Source: an uncultured Acidobacteriota bacterium (GTDB taxonomy: Bacteria > Acidobacteriota > Vicinamibacteria > Vicinamibacterales > UBA2999). Taken from it: 43,530 nt of DNA. The DNA lies in NCBI GenBank assembly GCA_902826515.1, contig CADEFD010000029.1, positions 1 through 43,530 of the forward strand, given 5' to 3'. Made by a program: the position numbers and the translations under genes. Shown one piece after another: positions 8,388 through 16,090 of this stretch. The notes beneath the pieces were generated by a model, which saw nothing but the letters and a program-made list of their open reading frames with translations, searched no databases and was not told the DNA's origin. The first letter of the stretch is position 1. Every line of letters starts with the position of its first letter.

Positions 8388-8870
8388 TTACTTTGCAACC
8401 TTTGCGGGGGCGTAGTTCACGTGGACGATGGTCCACGTGCCGTTGCGCTTGAAGAGCACGTCGGTCTCCTGGTTGTCGTCCGTGCTCACCTCGCCCTTCG
8501 CGCTGCGGAAGGTCACCCGCAGGATGTACGTGGCGACGGCGGCGTCGGCCGACGGGCTCAGCTGCACGCGGAGGTCGCGGACCTCCACCTTTTCGTTGCG
8601 GCTGCCCCACTGGATCGTCTTGGTCCAGTCGGCGCGGTAGGTCGGCAGGTCCACGCGGCCCGACGGGAACCACTGCGTGAGGTCTGGCGCGAACGCCTTG
8701 AAGTAGGTATCGAGGTCGTTCTTCTCGTAGGCCGCGTTGTAGTCGGCGATGACCTTGCGGACCTCCGCCTCGGCGGCGGCGGCCGGGCCCTGTGCGCGGG
8801 CGGGTGTGGCAGCCGCCACGAGCAGGGCGGCCAGGGCGAGCGGGCGGATCCAACCAGACAGACGCATCAT
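8388..8870 (-). CDS. exported NTF2-like (SnoaL/DUF4440) protein
   Basis: The 160-residue protein has a Sec signal peptide (about residues 1-27, ending ATPARAQ) and one NTF2-like domain. The domain starts with EVRKVIADYNAAYEKNDLDTYFKAFAPDLTQWFPSG and ends with a WTIVHVNYAPA strand, the usual DUF4440/SnoaL layout. Such domains bind or transform small hydrophobic ligands, and no catalytic assignment can be made here. The double ATG at the start is preceded by GGAG; I used the first (8870). The leader GGAGCCCCCGATG is the same as that of the DUF4242 gene at 21830. The stop lies 13 bases from the REP-like repeat. Confidence 0.85.
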   Translation of the reverse strand: MMRLSGWIRPLALAALLVAAATPARAQGPAAAAEAEVRKVIADYNAAYEKNDLDTYFKAFAPDLTQWFPSGRVDLPTYRADWTKTIQWGSRNEKVEVRDLRVQLSPSADAAVATYILRVTFRSAKGEVSTDDNQETDVLFKRNGTWTIVHVNYAPAKVAK

Positions 8871-8886
8871 CGGGGGCTCCGTGGAA

Positions 8887-9243
8887 TCAGGCGACGTGGT
8901 CGGGCCACACGTGGCGGCCGTCGTCACCAAGGGGCAGGGGCGTCACCGAACGCACCGCGCTCAGTGGCAGATCGCCATAGATGTGGGGGAAGAGCGCGCC
9001 GCCGCGCGACGGCTCCCAGCGCAGCGTGGCTTCGACGTCGGCGGTTGCCACCTGCACGAGCAGCAGGTCGGCCACGCCGGCGAAATGTTTCGCGGCCGTC
9101 TCGGCCACCTGCGCGGCGGTCGAGAAGTGGATGTAGCCATCGGCCAGATCGGCCGGCGAGCCGACGAAACGGCCGAGGAGTTCGGCCTGCTGCCACGAGG
9201 CGGCGGGCACGAGCTTGTAGATGAACGGGGCCCCGACCGACAC
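8887..9243 (-). CDS. DUF952 family protein
   Basis: The 118-residue cytoplasmic protein shows the DUF952 hallmarks: FIYKLVPAASWQQA at the N-terminus, DGYIHFSTAAQVAETAAKHFAG in the middle and the LFPHIYGDLPLSAV segment. The fold resembles ADP-ribosyltransferase-like or RES-like small domains, but its function is unknown. It starts with GTG one base after the stop of the AGCS symporter gene. AAGGGGG within the symporter 3' end is its ribosome binding site, so the two are probably translated from one message. Confidence 0.9.
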   Translation of the reverse strand: MSVGAPFIYKLVPAASWQQAELLGRFVGSPADLADGYIHFSTAAQVAETAAKHFAGVADLLLVQVATADVEATLRWEPSRGGALFPHIYGDLPLSAVRSVTPLPLGDDGRHVWPDHVA

Positions 9244-9244
9244 G

Positions 9245-10576
9245 TCAGACCCCCTTCTTCGCGTAGGCCGCGGCCACGCCGCTCAGGCCGATGAGGCCAA
9301 TCATGTTCGGGAACACCTGCAGGACGTTCATCAGATCGCCCCACGCCCACACGACTTCCGGCTTGATGGAGGCGCCGAGCGGAATCAGCAGGCAGTAGAC
9401 CCAGCGGTACGGCATCGTGATGCGCCGCCCGAAGATGTACTCGAGACACTGCTCGCCGTAGAACGACCAGCCGATGAGCGTGGTGTAGCCGAAGAGGAAC
9501 CCGCAGAAGGCCACGACCCAGCCGCCCACCGTGGGCACGGCCAGATTGAAGGCGGCGGCCACGGCGGCCGTGCTCGTGACATATGGCTGGCCGGCGTGCG
9601 CGGCGGCAATCGACGTCTCCGCGACGCCGCTCACGAGAATCGTGAGGGCGCTGATCGTGCCGGTGACGAACGACACGATGAACACTTCCATCACCGCCTG
9701 CAGGCCCTGCTGCGACGGCCGGTCCGACTTGGCCGTGCCGTAGGCGAGCGCCGCCGTGCCGTAGCCGGCTTCGTTCGCATAGACGCCGCGCGCGATGCCG
9801 TAGCGCATCGCCACGAACCAGCCGAACCCCATCACCGACTGCGTGGTGAGCGCCTCGCGGAACACCATCGAGAGCACGTAGGGCAGGCGGTCGGCGAACA
9901 TCACGATCACCGTGAGGCCGCCGACGAGATACAGGCCCACCTTGAGCGGCGAGAGCTTCTCGGCGGCCCGGCCGATCGACTTGATGCCGCGGATGATGAC
10001 CGCCCACACGAGCACGGCCACGACGATGCCGGCCACCCACGTGGGGATGCCGAACACGCTGTCGAAGACGATGGCAATCGAGTTGGGTTGCGTGAAGGGC
10101 GTGGTCGTGAGCGCGCCGATGCCGGCGATGAGCGCGAACGCCTTGGCGAGCATCGGCGAGCCGAAGCCATCGCGCAGGTAGTGCATCGGCCCGGCCTGCA
10201 GCGTGTCACCTTCGGTCCTGCGGTACTTCACGCCGAGGACGGCTTCGCTGAACTTGATGGCCGTGGCGACGAGCCCGTAGACCCAGATCCAGAAGAGCGC
10301 GCCCGGACCGCCCGAGATGATGGCCGTGGCCACGCCGGCGATGTTGCCGGTGCCGATGGTGGCGCCGAGCGCCGTCATGAACGACTGAAAGGGCGTGAGC
10401 ACGCCGCCCGTGGCGGAGGCCTGCTGCGCCGCCAGCATCGCGCGAAACGCGTCGGGCAGGCGCCTGAACTGCACGAAGTTCAGCTTGATCGTGAAGAAGA
10501 CGCCGGCGCCGAGCAGCATCCAGACCACGACGTACTGGAAGAGCCAGGTCGTGAGCGTGTCGATGAACTGGGCCAC
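9245..10576 (-). CDS. alanine/glycine:cation symporter, AGCS family
   Basis: The 443-residue inner-membrane protein has about eleven hydrophobic segments and couples sodium (or proton) entry to alanine or glycine uptake. Family signatures include FTALGATIGTGNIAGVATAI-like sequence near residue 70, FWIWVYGLVATAIKFSEAVLGVKYR and the ANEAGYGTAALAYG block. The length agrees with AgcS/AlsT/YaaJ proteins. It starts with GTG behind GGAG. DUF952 is directly downstream, and the small lipoprotein gene is 25 bases upstream on the same strand. Confidence 0.93.
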   Translation of the reverse strand: MAQFIDTLTTWLFQYVVVWMLLGAGVFFTIKLNFVQFRRLPDAFRAMLAAQQASATGGVLTPFQSFMTALGATIGTGNIAGVATAIISGGPGALFWIWVYGLVATAIKFSEAVLGVKYRRTEGDTLQAGPMHYLRDGFGSPMLAKAFALIAGIGALTTTPFTQPNSIAIVFDSVFGIPTWVAGIVVAVLVWAVIIRGIKSIGRAAEKLSPLKVGLYLVGGLTVIVMFADRLPYVLSMVFREALTTQSVMGFGWFVAMRYGIARGVYANEAGYGTAALAYGTAKSDRPSQQGLQAVMEVFIVSFVTGTISALTILVSGVAETSIAAAHAGQPYVTSTAAVAAAFNLAVPTVGGWVVAFCGFLFGYTTLIGWSFYGEQCLEYIFGRRITMPYRWVYCLLIPLGASIKPEVVWAWGDLMNVLQVFPNMIGLIGLSGVAAAYAKKGV

Positions 10577-10601
10577 GGCGCTCCGATCGGAAAGGGACGG
10601 G

Positions 10602-10991
10602 CTACTTGGTGACGTTGAACTTGCGGGTGCCGATCGACGTGCCGTTCACGATCACTTCCACGCTGTAGTCGCCGGGCGGGAAGCCGGTCGCGCTCGAGAT
10701 GTTGAACTCGGTGGCGCCGGCGCCCTTGAACGAGACGCGCTTCTCGCGTTCGCTGAGCAGCTGCGATCCCATGTACCAGCGCACCTGGATCGTGCCGTCG
10801 CCGCGGGCGCTGTTGAGCGCCGAGACGTAGACGGTCTCGTTCGGCTTGAACGTGGTGGTCTGGCTGGCCACGCTCTGGTCCACGTTGAGCGACCGCCCGA
10901 TCTGGATGGTGCTCACCTCGATCGGCTGCGAGCAGGCCACCACGACGACGGCCGCCAGCACGGCGGCGGCGAGTTTCCCTGTGCGAAACAT
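10602..10991 (-). CDS. small lipoprotein of unknown function
   Basis: The 129-residue product has a lipoprotein signal (AAVVVVAC, lipid-modified Cys at residue 20) and a beta-rich mature part (FKPNETVYVSALNS, TIQVRWYMGSQLL, FPPGDYSVEVIVNGTSIGTRKFNV). This resembles an Ig-like or FlgD-like accessory domain, and I do not recognise a specific family. TAGACT lies six bases before the ATG without a strong Shine-Dalgarno. It may be the first gene of a transcript continuing into the AGCS symporter. Confidence 0.75.
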   Translation of the reverse strand: MFRTGKLAAAVLAAVVVVACSQPIEVSTIQIGRSLNVDQSVASQTTTFKPNETVYVSALNSARGDGTIQVRWYMGSQLLSEREKRVSFKGAGATEFNISSATGFPPGDYSVEVIVNGTSIGTRKFNVTK

Positions 10992-10997
10992 CCGCCT

Positions 10998-11003
10998 AGT
11001 CTA
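10998..11003 (-). promoter_or_regulatory. -10-like hexamer next to the start codon
   Basis: TAGACT on the minus strand ends six bases before the ATG of the small lipoprotein gene (10991). This is the same arrangement as at other leaderless-looking starts in the window. Confidence 0.4.
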
Positions 11004-11076
11004 GCGTCTGGCGGGCGGAAATCGCGGGGTCGGCGTGCCGGTCGCATTCTTCCCGGCCCCTGACCGCCTGAGGCGG

Positions 11077-11082
11077 TACAAT
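11077..11082 (+). promoter_or_regulatory. -10-like hexamer upstream of ribA
   Basis: TACAAT ends ten bases before the TTG used as the ribA start. Transcription would begin within about three bases of that codon, giving an almost leaderless message. Confidence 0.35.
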
Positions 11083-11092
11083 CCGAGATCCG

Positions 11093-11731
11093 TTGATCGC
11101 GCGACTGAAGGCTCTGTTCGCCGCACGACGCCGACAACCCCCTGTGTCGCTCGTCGCCACCGCCGAGCTCCCGACCGAGCACGGCGACTTCACCATCCAC
11201 GTCTTCGAAAGCCGCCTCGACGGTGCCACCCACGTGGCGCTCGTGAAAGGTGACCTCGGCGACGGGCAGCAGGTGCTCGCCCGCGTCCACTCGTCGTGCG
11301 TCACCGGCGACATCTTCCACTCGTCGCGCTGCGACTGCGGCCAGCAGCTCGACATGGCGCTGGCGCGGGTGGCGGCCGAGGGCCGGGGCGTCGTGCTCTA
11401 CCTGCATCAGGAGGGGCGCGGCATCGGCCTCGCCAACAAGATCCGCGCCTACGCGCTGCAGGACCGCGGCCGCGACACCGTCGAAGCCAACGAGCAGCTC
11501 GGCTTCGAGGCAGACCTGCGCGACTACGCCACGGCCGTGCAGATGTTCCGCCTCCTCGGCGTGACGTCGCTGCGGCTCATGAGCAACAACCCGCGGAAGC
11601 TCGAAGGGGTCACCGGCGACGCCCTGGTCATCACCGAGCGGGTGCCGCTCGAAGTCGAGCCGTCAGACGCCAACCGGCGCTACCTGAAGACCAAGAAGGA
11701 CAAGCTGGGCCACCAGCTCACCTCCGTCTAA
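11093..11731 (+). CDS. ribA: GTP cyclohydrolase II
   Basis: This enzyme opens the GTP imidazole ring, giving 2,5-diamino-6-ribosylamino-pyrimidinone 5'-phosphate, formate and pyrophosphate. The 212-residue product is a stand-alone RibA without the RibB domain. It has the zinc ligands Cys69, Cys80 and Cys82 (SSCVTGDIFHSSRCDCG), LHQEGRGIGLANKIRAYALQD and the LMSNNPRKLEG tail. The start is TTG; a GTG at 11144 would remove 17 residues. Isolation from other rib genes and the nearby RibD-type, PTPS-like, glycosyltransferase and methyltransferase genes suggest a dedicated copy for another GTP-derived product. Its stop abuts a large inverted repeat. Confidence 0.92.
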   Translation: MIARLKALFAARRRQPPVSLVATAELPTEHGDFTIHVFESRLDGATHVALVKGDLGDGQQVLARVHSSCVTGDIFHSSRCDCGQQLDMALARVAAEGRGVVLYLHQEGRGIGLANKIRAYALQDRGRDTVEANEQLGFEADLRDYATAVQMFRLLGVTSLRLMSNNPRKLEGVTGDALVITERVPLEVEPSDANRRYLKTKKDKLGHQLTSV

Positions 11732-11839
11732 CCGCCAGTTGTAACGGGTCTGTCACGGTCACGGGATGTAACGGGGTCTGTCACCCTCACATCTCGAAGA
11801 CACGCCGTGACCGTGACAGACCCCGTTACAACTGGCGGT
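11731..11839. repeat. large imperfect inverted repeat between convergent genes
   Basis: The left arm (11731-11764, 34 bases) and right arm (11805-11839, 35 bases) are reverse complements with a single-base bulge, around a 40-base loop. The unit GTAACGGG(G)TCTGTCAC occurs three times: 11741-11756, 11768-11784 and, inverted, 11812-11828. The right arm contains the last codons and stop of the CDP-alcohol phosphotransferase gene, and the left arm begins at the last base of the ribA stop. It could fold as a bidirectional terminator. The shared GGGGTCTG links it to the repeat at 8327-8374. Confidence 0.8.
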
Positions 11840-12353
11840 GGCGGGCCAGCCAGGCGACGTCGAGCGCGAACGACCACGCCAGGATGGCGAGGCCGGCGGC
11901 CGAGATGGCGGTCGAGAGCGGCGGCGTCACGATGGGCGCGAGCGCGACGATGAGCGCCACGATCTGCACCACACACACCGTCTGCCGGCGGACGCTCGGC
12001 GGCAGGCTGCCGCGCATCCACGGCAGCCCCCAGCCGGCGGCGATGAAGGCGTAACGCATCGCCCCCGACGCGACGACCCACGGCCCGGCGTGGCCGGTCC
12101 ACCAGACGAAGATCGACAGCGTCAGGATCAGGAACGCGTCGGTTTCCATGTCGAACCGGGCCCCGAACGCGCTCACCCGGCCGGACCTGCGGGCCAGCGG
12201 ACCATCCACCAGATCGAGCGTGGCGCCGGTGGCCGCGATGGCCACGATCGTCCAGCTGGCCGCCGCACCGAGCACCCACAGCGACAATGCCAGCACGAGC
12301 CGCACGCTCGTGACCACGTTCGCCCAGTGGATTCCCGGCTGCGGCGGCGTCAT
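11826..12353 (-). CDS. CDP-alcohol phosphatidyltransferase family protein
   Basis: This integral-membrane enzyme class transfers a substituted phosphate from a CDP-linked donor to an alcohol. The 175-residue product carries the complete motif D-x2-D-G-x2-A-R-x8-G-x3-D-x3-D at residues 47-72 (Asp47, Asp50, Gly51, Ala54, Arg55, Gly64, Asp68, Asp72), so it should be catalytically competent. About five to six hydrophobic helices follow the motif region. The substrate is not identifiable. It is divergent from the dehydrogenase gene by 32 bases and convergent with ribA. Its final codons (RHRQL) lie inside the right arm of the inverted repeat, so that tail may have been altered by repeat insertion. 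Confidence 0.9.
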   Translation of the reverse strand: MTPPQPGIHWANVVTSVRLVLALSLWVLGAAASWTIVAIAATGATLDLVDGPLARRSGRVSAFGARFDMETDAFLILTLSIFVWWTGHAGPWVVASGAMRYAFIAAGWGLPWMRGSLPPSVRRQTVCVVQIVALIVALAPIVTPPLSTAISAAGLAILAWSFALDVAWLARHRQL

Positions 12354-12372
12354 CGCGGGGCTCGCGCGGCGC

Positions 12373-12378
12373 TATGCT
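12373..12378 (+). promoter_or_regulatory. -10-like hexamer next to the start codon
   Basis: TATGCT ends seven bases before the ATG at 12386 and overlaps the alternative ATG at 12374. This argues for the downstream start and a leaderless transcript of the four-gene operon that follows. Confidence 0.4.
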
Positions 12379-12385
12379 GGACAGG

Positions 12386-13381
12386 ATGAGCGAGACGGCG
12401 CGCGCGTTCTGGACGGTGGCCCCCGGCCGGGGCGAGCTGCGCCCGGAGACGCTGGCCGCCCCCGGCCCCGGCGACGTGGTCGTCGAGACGCTCTATAGCG
12501 GCATCAGCCGCGGCACCGAATCGACCGTGTTCCATGGACGCGTCCCGCCCGAAGAATACCAGCGGATGCGGGCGCCGTTTCAGGTGGGCGACTTCCCCGG
12601 GCCGCTGAAATACGGCTACGCGAACGTCGGCCGCATCGTGCAGGGCCCCGCGTCCCTGCAGGACCGCACGGTGTTCTCGCTCTATCCGCACCAGACGCGG
12701 TACGTCGTGCCGGCCACCGCCGTGCACGTCGTGCCCGACGCCGTGCCGGCCGCGCGGGCGGTGCTTGCCGCGAACATGGAAACCGCCGTGAACGGCGCGT
12801 GGGATGCGGGCATTGCCCCCGGCGACCGCGTGACCGTCGTGGGCGCCGGCACCGTGGGCTGCCTCGTGGCGTGGCTCGCCTCCCGAATCCCCGGCTGCGA
12901 CGTGGAACTCGTGGACGTCGTGGACGCGCGCGCGGCCACGGCAGACGCGCTCGGCGTGGCCTACGCGCCGTTCGAGCGGGCGGCGCGCGATCGCGACGTG
13001 GTCGTGCACGCCAGCGGATCGTCCGAAGGCCTCGATGCGGCGCTCGCCCTCGCCGGGTTCGAGGCGATGGTGGTGGAGCTCAGCTGGTACGGCGATCGCA
13101 CCGTGCACGCGTCGCTCGGCAAGGGCTTCCACGCGCAGCGCCTCACGCTCAAGTCGTCGCAGGTGGGCCACCTGCCCGCACATCGCCGCGCCCGCTGGAC
13201 CAACACCCGCCGGCTGGCCAAGGCGCTCTCGCTGCTCACGAGTCCGGCGCTCGACGCCCTCATCACCGACGAGTCGGACTTCGACGATCTGCCGCGCACG
13301 ATGGTCACCGTGGCCAGCGACGAAGGCGGCACGTTGTGCCACCGGGTGCGTTATGCTGCGGCCGTCTCCTCCGCGGCCTGA
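12386..13381 (+). CDS. medium-chain dehydrogenase/reductase without zinc ligands
   Basis: The 331-residue MDR-superfamily protein has an N-terminal GroES-like part and a Rossmann domain (VVGAGTVG at residues 152-158, then an acidic ELVDV strand end). The usual catalytic Cys in GIC is Ser (YSGISRGTE, Ser41), and no four-Cys structural zinc lobe is present, so it is probably zinc-independent. The pattern is reminiscent of BchC-type and other reductase-like MDR proteins. It is the first gene of a run with the PTPS-like, GT4 and methyltransferase genes (gaps of 24 and 13 bases, then an overlap), so a role in the same pathway is likely. An ATG at 12374 is the alternative start. Confidence 0.85.
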   Translation: MSETARAFWTVAPGRGELRPETLAAPGPGDVVVETLYSGISRGTESTVFHGRVPPEEYQRMRAPFQVGDFPGPLKYGYANVGRIVQGPASLQDRTVFSLYPHQTRYVVPATAVHVVPDAVPAARAVLAANMETAVNGAWDAGIAPGDRVTVVGAGTVGCLVAWLASRIPGCDVELVDVVDARAATADALGVAYAPFERAARDRDVVVHASGSSEGLDAALALAGFEAMVVELSWYGDRTVHASLGKGFHAQRLTLKSSQVGHLPAHRRARWTNTRRLAKALSLLTSPALDALITDESDFDDLPRTMVTVASDEGGTLCHRVRYAAAVSSAA

Positions 13382-13405
13382 CGCCGCCCGTTCCCTGGAA
13401 TCCGC

Positions 13406-13807
13406 ATGTACAGCGTGTCCGTCCGCGACCACTTCATGATTGCCCACAGCTTCCGCGGCGATGTCTTCGGGCCCGCCCAGAAGCTGCACGGCGCCACCTA
13501 CGTGGTGGACGTCGAGTTCCGCCGTGTCGAACTCGATCCCGACGGCATCGTGGTGGACATCGGCCGGGCCTGTGACGTGCTGAAGGCCACGCTGGCCGCG
13601 CTCAACTACCGGAACCTCGACGAGGTGCCGGAGTTCACCGGGAAGAACACCACCACCGAGTTCCTCGCGAAGACGATCTTCGACCGCGTCACCGACGCGG
13701 TGCGCGCCGGCACGCTCGGGCCGGGCGCCTTCGGCCTCGACGCCGTGAAGGTCACACTCAAGGAATCGCACATCGCGTGGGGCGCCTACGAAGGCCGCCT
13801 GACGTAA
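13406..13807 (+). CDS. 6-pyruvoyl-tetrahydropterin synthase/QueD homologue with altered active site
   Basis: The 133-residue product has the T-fold of PTPS/Que[17 protein letters not shown] at the N-terminus, [40 protein letters not shown] and [17 protein letters not shown] at the end. Zinc ligands His14 and His28 remain, but the third (HGH) is Ala30. The catalytic Cys is Ala24, and the LDH motif with the catalytic Asp and His reads LNY (Asn67, Tyr68). Glu120, which anchors the pterin, is kept. Standard dihydroneopterin-triphosphate chemistry therefore seems excluded. It may bind a GTP-derived pyrimidine or pterin or catalyse something else. It lies between the MDR and GT4 genes of one operon. 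Confidence 0.88.
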   Translation: MYSVSVRDHFMIAHSFRGDVFGPAQKLHGATYVVDVEFRRVELDPDGIVVDIGRACDVLKATLAALNYRNLDEVPEFTGKNTTTEFLAKTIFDRVTDAVRAGTLGPGAFGLDAVKVTLKESHIAWGAYEGRLT

Positions 13808-13820
13808 CCCGGCGCCCGCC

Positions 13821-14924
13821 ATGACCCCCCAGACGAGCGGATCGCCCGCCGCGGTGACGCTCGTCGTTCCCGGCGACCTCGAGTCGCGCACCGGCGGCTA
13901 CGGCTACGACCGCGAGATCGTGGCGGGACTGCGTGCGCTCGGCTGGATGGTCGACATCCGCCGCCTCGACGACAGCTTCCCGTTTCCCACCGCTTACGCC
14001 CGCGCCCACGCCGTGGCCGAACTCGCCGCGGTGCCGGCCGGCGGCCTCGTGCTCGCCGATGGCCTCGCCTTCGGCGCGATGGCGGAGGAAGCCGCCCGGG
14101 AAGCCTCGCGTCTCAGGTTCGTGGGCCTCGTGCACCATCCGCTGGCGCTCGAAAACGGACTCGATGCCGCCACCGCGCGCGCCCTCGTCGAGAGCGAAAC
14201 GCGGGCGCTTGCCTGCACGCGCGGCGTCGTCGTCACGAGCGAGGCCACGGCCCGGGCCCTTGCGCCGTACGGCATCGCCGCCGAGGACATCGCGGTCGTG
14301 ATGCCCGGCACGGCGCCGGCGCCGCTCGCCCGCGGCAGCGCGCGCGACGGGCAAGGACCGGTGCAGTTGCTCTGCGTGGCGTCACTCGTCGAGCGCAAGG
14401 GTCACGACGTGCTCATCGCGGCGCTGACCCACCTGAAACATCTCGCCTGGCACCTGACGTGTGTGGGCAGTCACCGGCTGCAGCCGCCCACGGCGGCCGC
14501 CATCGTGGAGCAGGTGCGCGCGAGCGGCCTCGCCGGTCGCGTGACGTTCACCGGCGAACTCGATCAGACGGCGCTCGATGCCGCCTACGACGCCGCCGAC
14601 GTCTTCGTGCTGCCGACGCGCTACGAGGGCTACGGCATGGCGGTGGCGGAAGCGGTGGCGCGCGGCCTGCCGGTCGTGAGTTCCTACACGGGCGCCATCC
14701 CGGAACTGGTCGGCAAGGACTCGGGCCTCCTGCTCGAACCGGGGAACATCAGCGGCTGGACCTACGCGCTCGGCCTGCTGCTCTCGCCCGACTGGGACCT
14801 GCGCCGTCAGCTCGCCGAGGGCGCGCGGAAGCGCCGCGCCACGCTGCCGCAGTGGCACGACGCCGCCGGGGCGATGGCCGCCGCGCTCACGAGGTTCAGC
14901 ACGCATGGAATCCTTCAGCGCTGA
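13821..14924 (+). CDS. GT4-family glycosyltransferase
   Basis: The 367-residue GT-B fold enzyme transfers a sugar from a nucleotide donor with retention. The N-terminal domain has the GGYGYDREIVAGL donor/acceptor loop. The C-terminal domain has VASLVERKGHDVLIAAL and the donor-binding E-x7-E region (RYEGYGMAVAEAVARGLPVV). A family-typical TGAIPELV follows. No membrane segment is present. The gene starts 13 bases after the PTPS-like stop, and its end overlaps the methyltransferase start by 20 bases. Context suggests it glycosylates a small molecule made by the neighbouring enzymes rather than building cell-wall polysaccharide, but that is inference. Confidence 0.9.
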   Translation: MTPQTSGSPAAVTLVVPGDLESRTGGYGYDREIVAGLRALGWMVDIRRLDDSFPFPTAYARAHAVAELAAVPAGGLVLADGLAFGAMAEEAAREASRLRFVGLVHHPLALENGLDAATARALVESETRALACTRGVVVTSEATARALAPYGIAAEDIAVVMPGTAPAPLARGSARDGQGPVQLLCVASLVERKGHDVLIAALTHLKHLAWHLTCVGSHRLQPPTAAAIVEQVRASGLAGRVTFTGELDQTALDAAYDAADVFVLPTRYEGYGMAVAEAVARGLPVVSSYTGAIPELVGKDSGLLLEPGNISGWTYALGLLLSPDWDLRRQLAEGARKRRATLPQWHDAAGAMAAALTRFSTHGILQR

Positions 14925-15714
14925 CTGGCTCGCTCTGCGCGAGCCGGCGGATCACGCGGCCCGCAGCCCCGCGCTCACGGCGCGGATCGCCGATCGGCTG
15001 CGCGCGCGGCCTGGACGGCACGCCGTGGATCTGGCGGCCGGCAGCGGCTCGAACGTCCGCTACCTGCTGCCGCGGCTGCCGGATGTGGCGCACTGGACGC
15101 TCGTGGACTACGACGCGGCGCTGCTCGCGCAGGCCTGGCGCCTCGTCACGCCGGTGGCGCGGGAGGCGGGCGTGGGATTCGATGTGCGGCAAGGCGATCT
15201 GCGCGCGCTCGAGACGCTGCCACTCGACGGCTGCGGGCTGGTCACGGCGTCGGCGCTGCTCGACCTCGTGTCGGCCGCGTGGCTGCAGGCCTTCGCGGCC
15301 CGGTGCCGCGGGGCTGGCGTGGACGTGCTCTGCACGCTCAGCTACGACGGCCGGATCACGTGCACGCCGCCGGACGAAGGCGACGACGCCGTGCGCGCGC
15401 TCGTGAACCAGCACCAGCGCACTGACAAGGGCTTCGGTGCGGCGCTGGGTCCCGAGGCCACACCGGCGGCGGTCGAGGCGTTCGAGGCCGCGGGGTTCGC
15501 CGTGCACACGGCCGAGAGCGACTGGGTGCTCGACGCCGCGCACCAGGAGCTGCAGCGTCAGCTCCTGGCCGGCTGGGCCGGGGCGGCGCGTGAACTCGCG
15601 CCCGGGGAGACCGCGCGGATCGACGCGTGGCTCGCGCGTCGGCTGGCGCAGGTGGACGCCCTCGCCTCGCGCATCGTCGTGGGCCACGTCGATCTCCTGG
15701 CGATCGCGCCCTGA
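14905..15714 (+). CDS. class I SAM-dependent methyltransferase
   Basis: The 269-residue product has the SAM-binding motif I VDLAAGSGSNVRYL (near residue 36), the acidic strand-2 end WTLVDYDAALL, and motif-like GDLRALETLPLDGCGLVTASALLDLVS for strands 3-4. These are the signs of a Rossmann-fold methyltransferase. The acceptor is unknown. Its ATG lies inside the end of the GT4 gene (20-base overlap), indicating translational coupling and a shared pathway. It ends the operon 12386-15714; the convergent cupin gene begins 21 bases further on. Confidence 0.88.
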   Translation: MESFSADWLALREPADHAARSPALTARIADRLRARPGRHAVDLAAGSGSNVRYLLPRLPDVAHWTLVDYDAALLAQAWRLVTPVAREAGVGFDVRQGDLRALETLPLDGCGLVTASALLDLVSAAWLQAFAARCRGAGVDVLCTLSYDGRITCTPPDEGDDAVRALVNQHQRTDKGFGAALGPEATPAAVEAFEAAGFAVHTAESDWVLDAAHQELQRQLLAGWAGAARELAPGETARIDAWLARRLAQVDALASRIVVGHVDLLAIAP

Positions 15715-15735
15715 CGACGGCCGCCGGTCGCGCCG

Positions 15736-16065
15736 TCAGTCCACGATGAAGAGGGTGGCGCCGGTGGTCGTGCGCGACCGATGCGGTTCGGCGCCGTCCG
15801 CCACCTGATAACTCATCCCCGGCGTGAGCGTGAAGACGCGGCCGTCGGCCAGTTCGGTCTGGAGCTCGCCGGTGAGGCACAACAGGATGTGCCCTTTGCT
15901 GCACCAGTGGTCGGCAAGATAGCCGGGTGAATATTCGACCATCCGGACCCGGATCGCGCCGAACTGCCGCGTGCGCCAGAGCGCGCGTCCCGTCGTGCCC
16001 GGATGTTCGGTGGCGGGCACCTCCGTCCAGTTGGTCGTGCCGAAGGGAAGATCGCGGATGTCCAT
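15736..16065 (-). CDS. DHCW-motif cupin protein
   Basis: The 109-residue single cupin domain contains GRALWRTRQFGAIRVRMVEYSPGYLADHWCSKGH in parts. Its DHWCSKGH segment is characteristic of the DHCW-motif cupin family, followed by LLCLTGELQTEL and LTPGMSYQVADGAEPH. Metal ligands His, Cys and His are plausible. The function of the family is unknown. The gene sits between the methyltransferase and the RibD-type reductase. It is 25 bases downstream of the reductase on the same strand, so the two may be co-transcribed. Confidence 0.85.
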   Translation of the reverse strand: MDIRDLPFGTTNWTEVPATEHPGTTGRALWRTRQFGAIRVRMVEYSPGYLADHWCSKGHILLCLTGELQTELADGRVFTLTPGMSYQVADGAEPHRSRTTTGATLFIVD

Positions 16066-16090
16066 CGTGGCGCCCCGAGGTCGCGCGCAG

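Noticed and set aside
8327..11839. The two GGGGTCTG repeats as ends of one mobile element carrying the genes between
   Set aside because: The repeats differ outside the 8-mer, there is no transposase or target duplication, and the genes between look native in composition.
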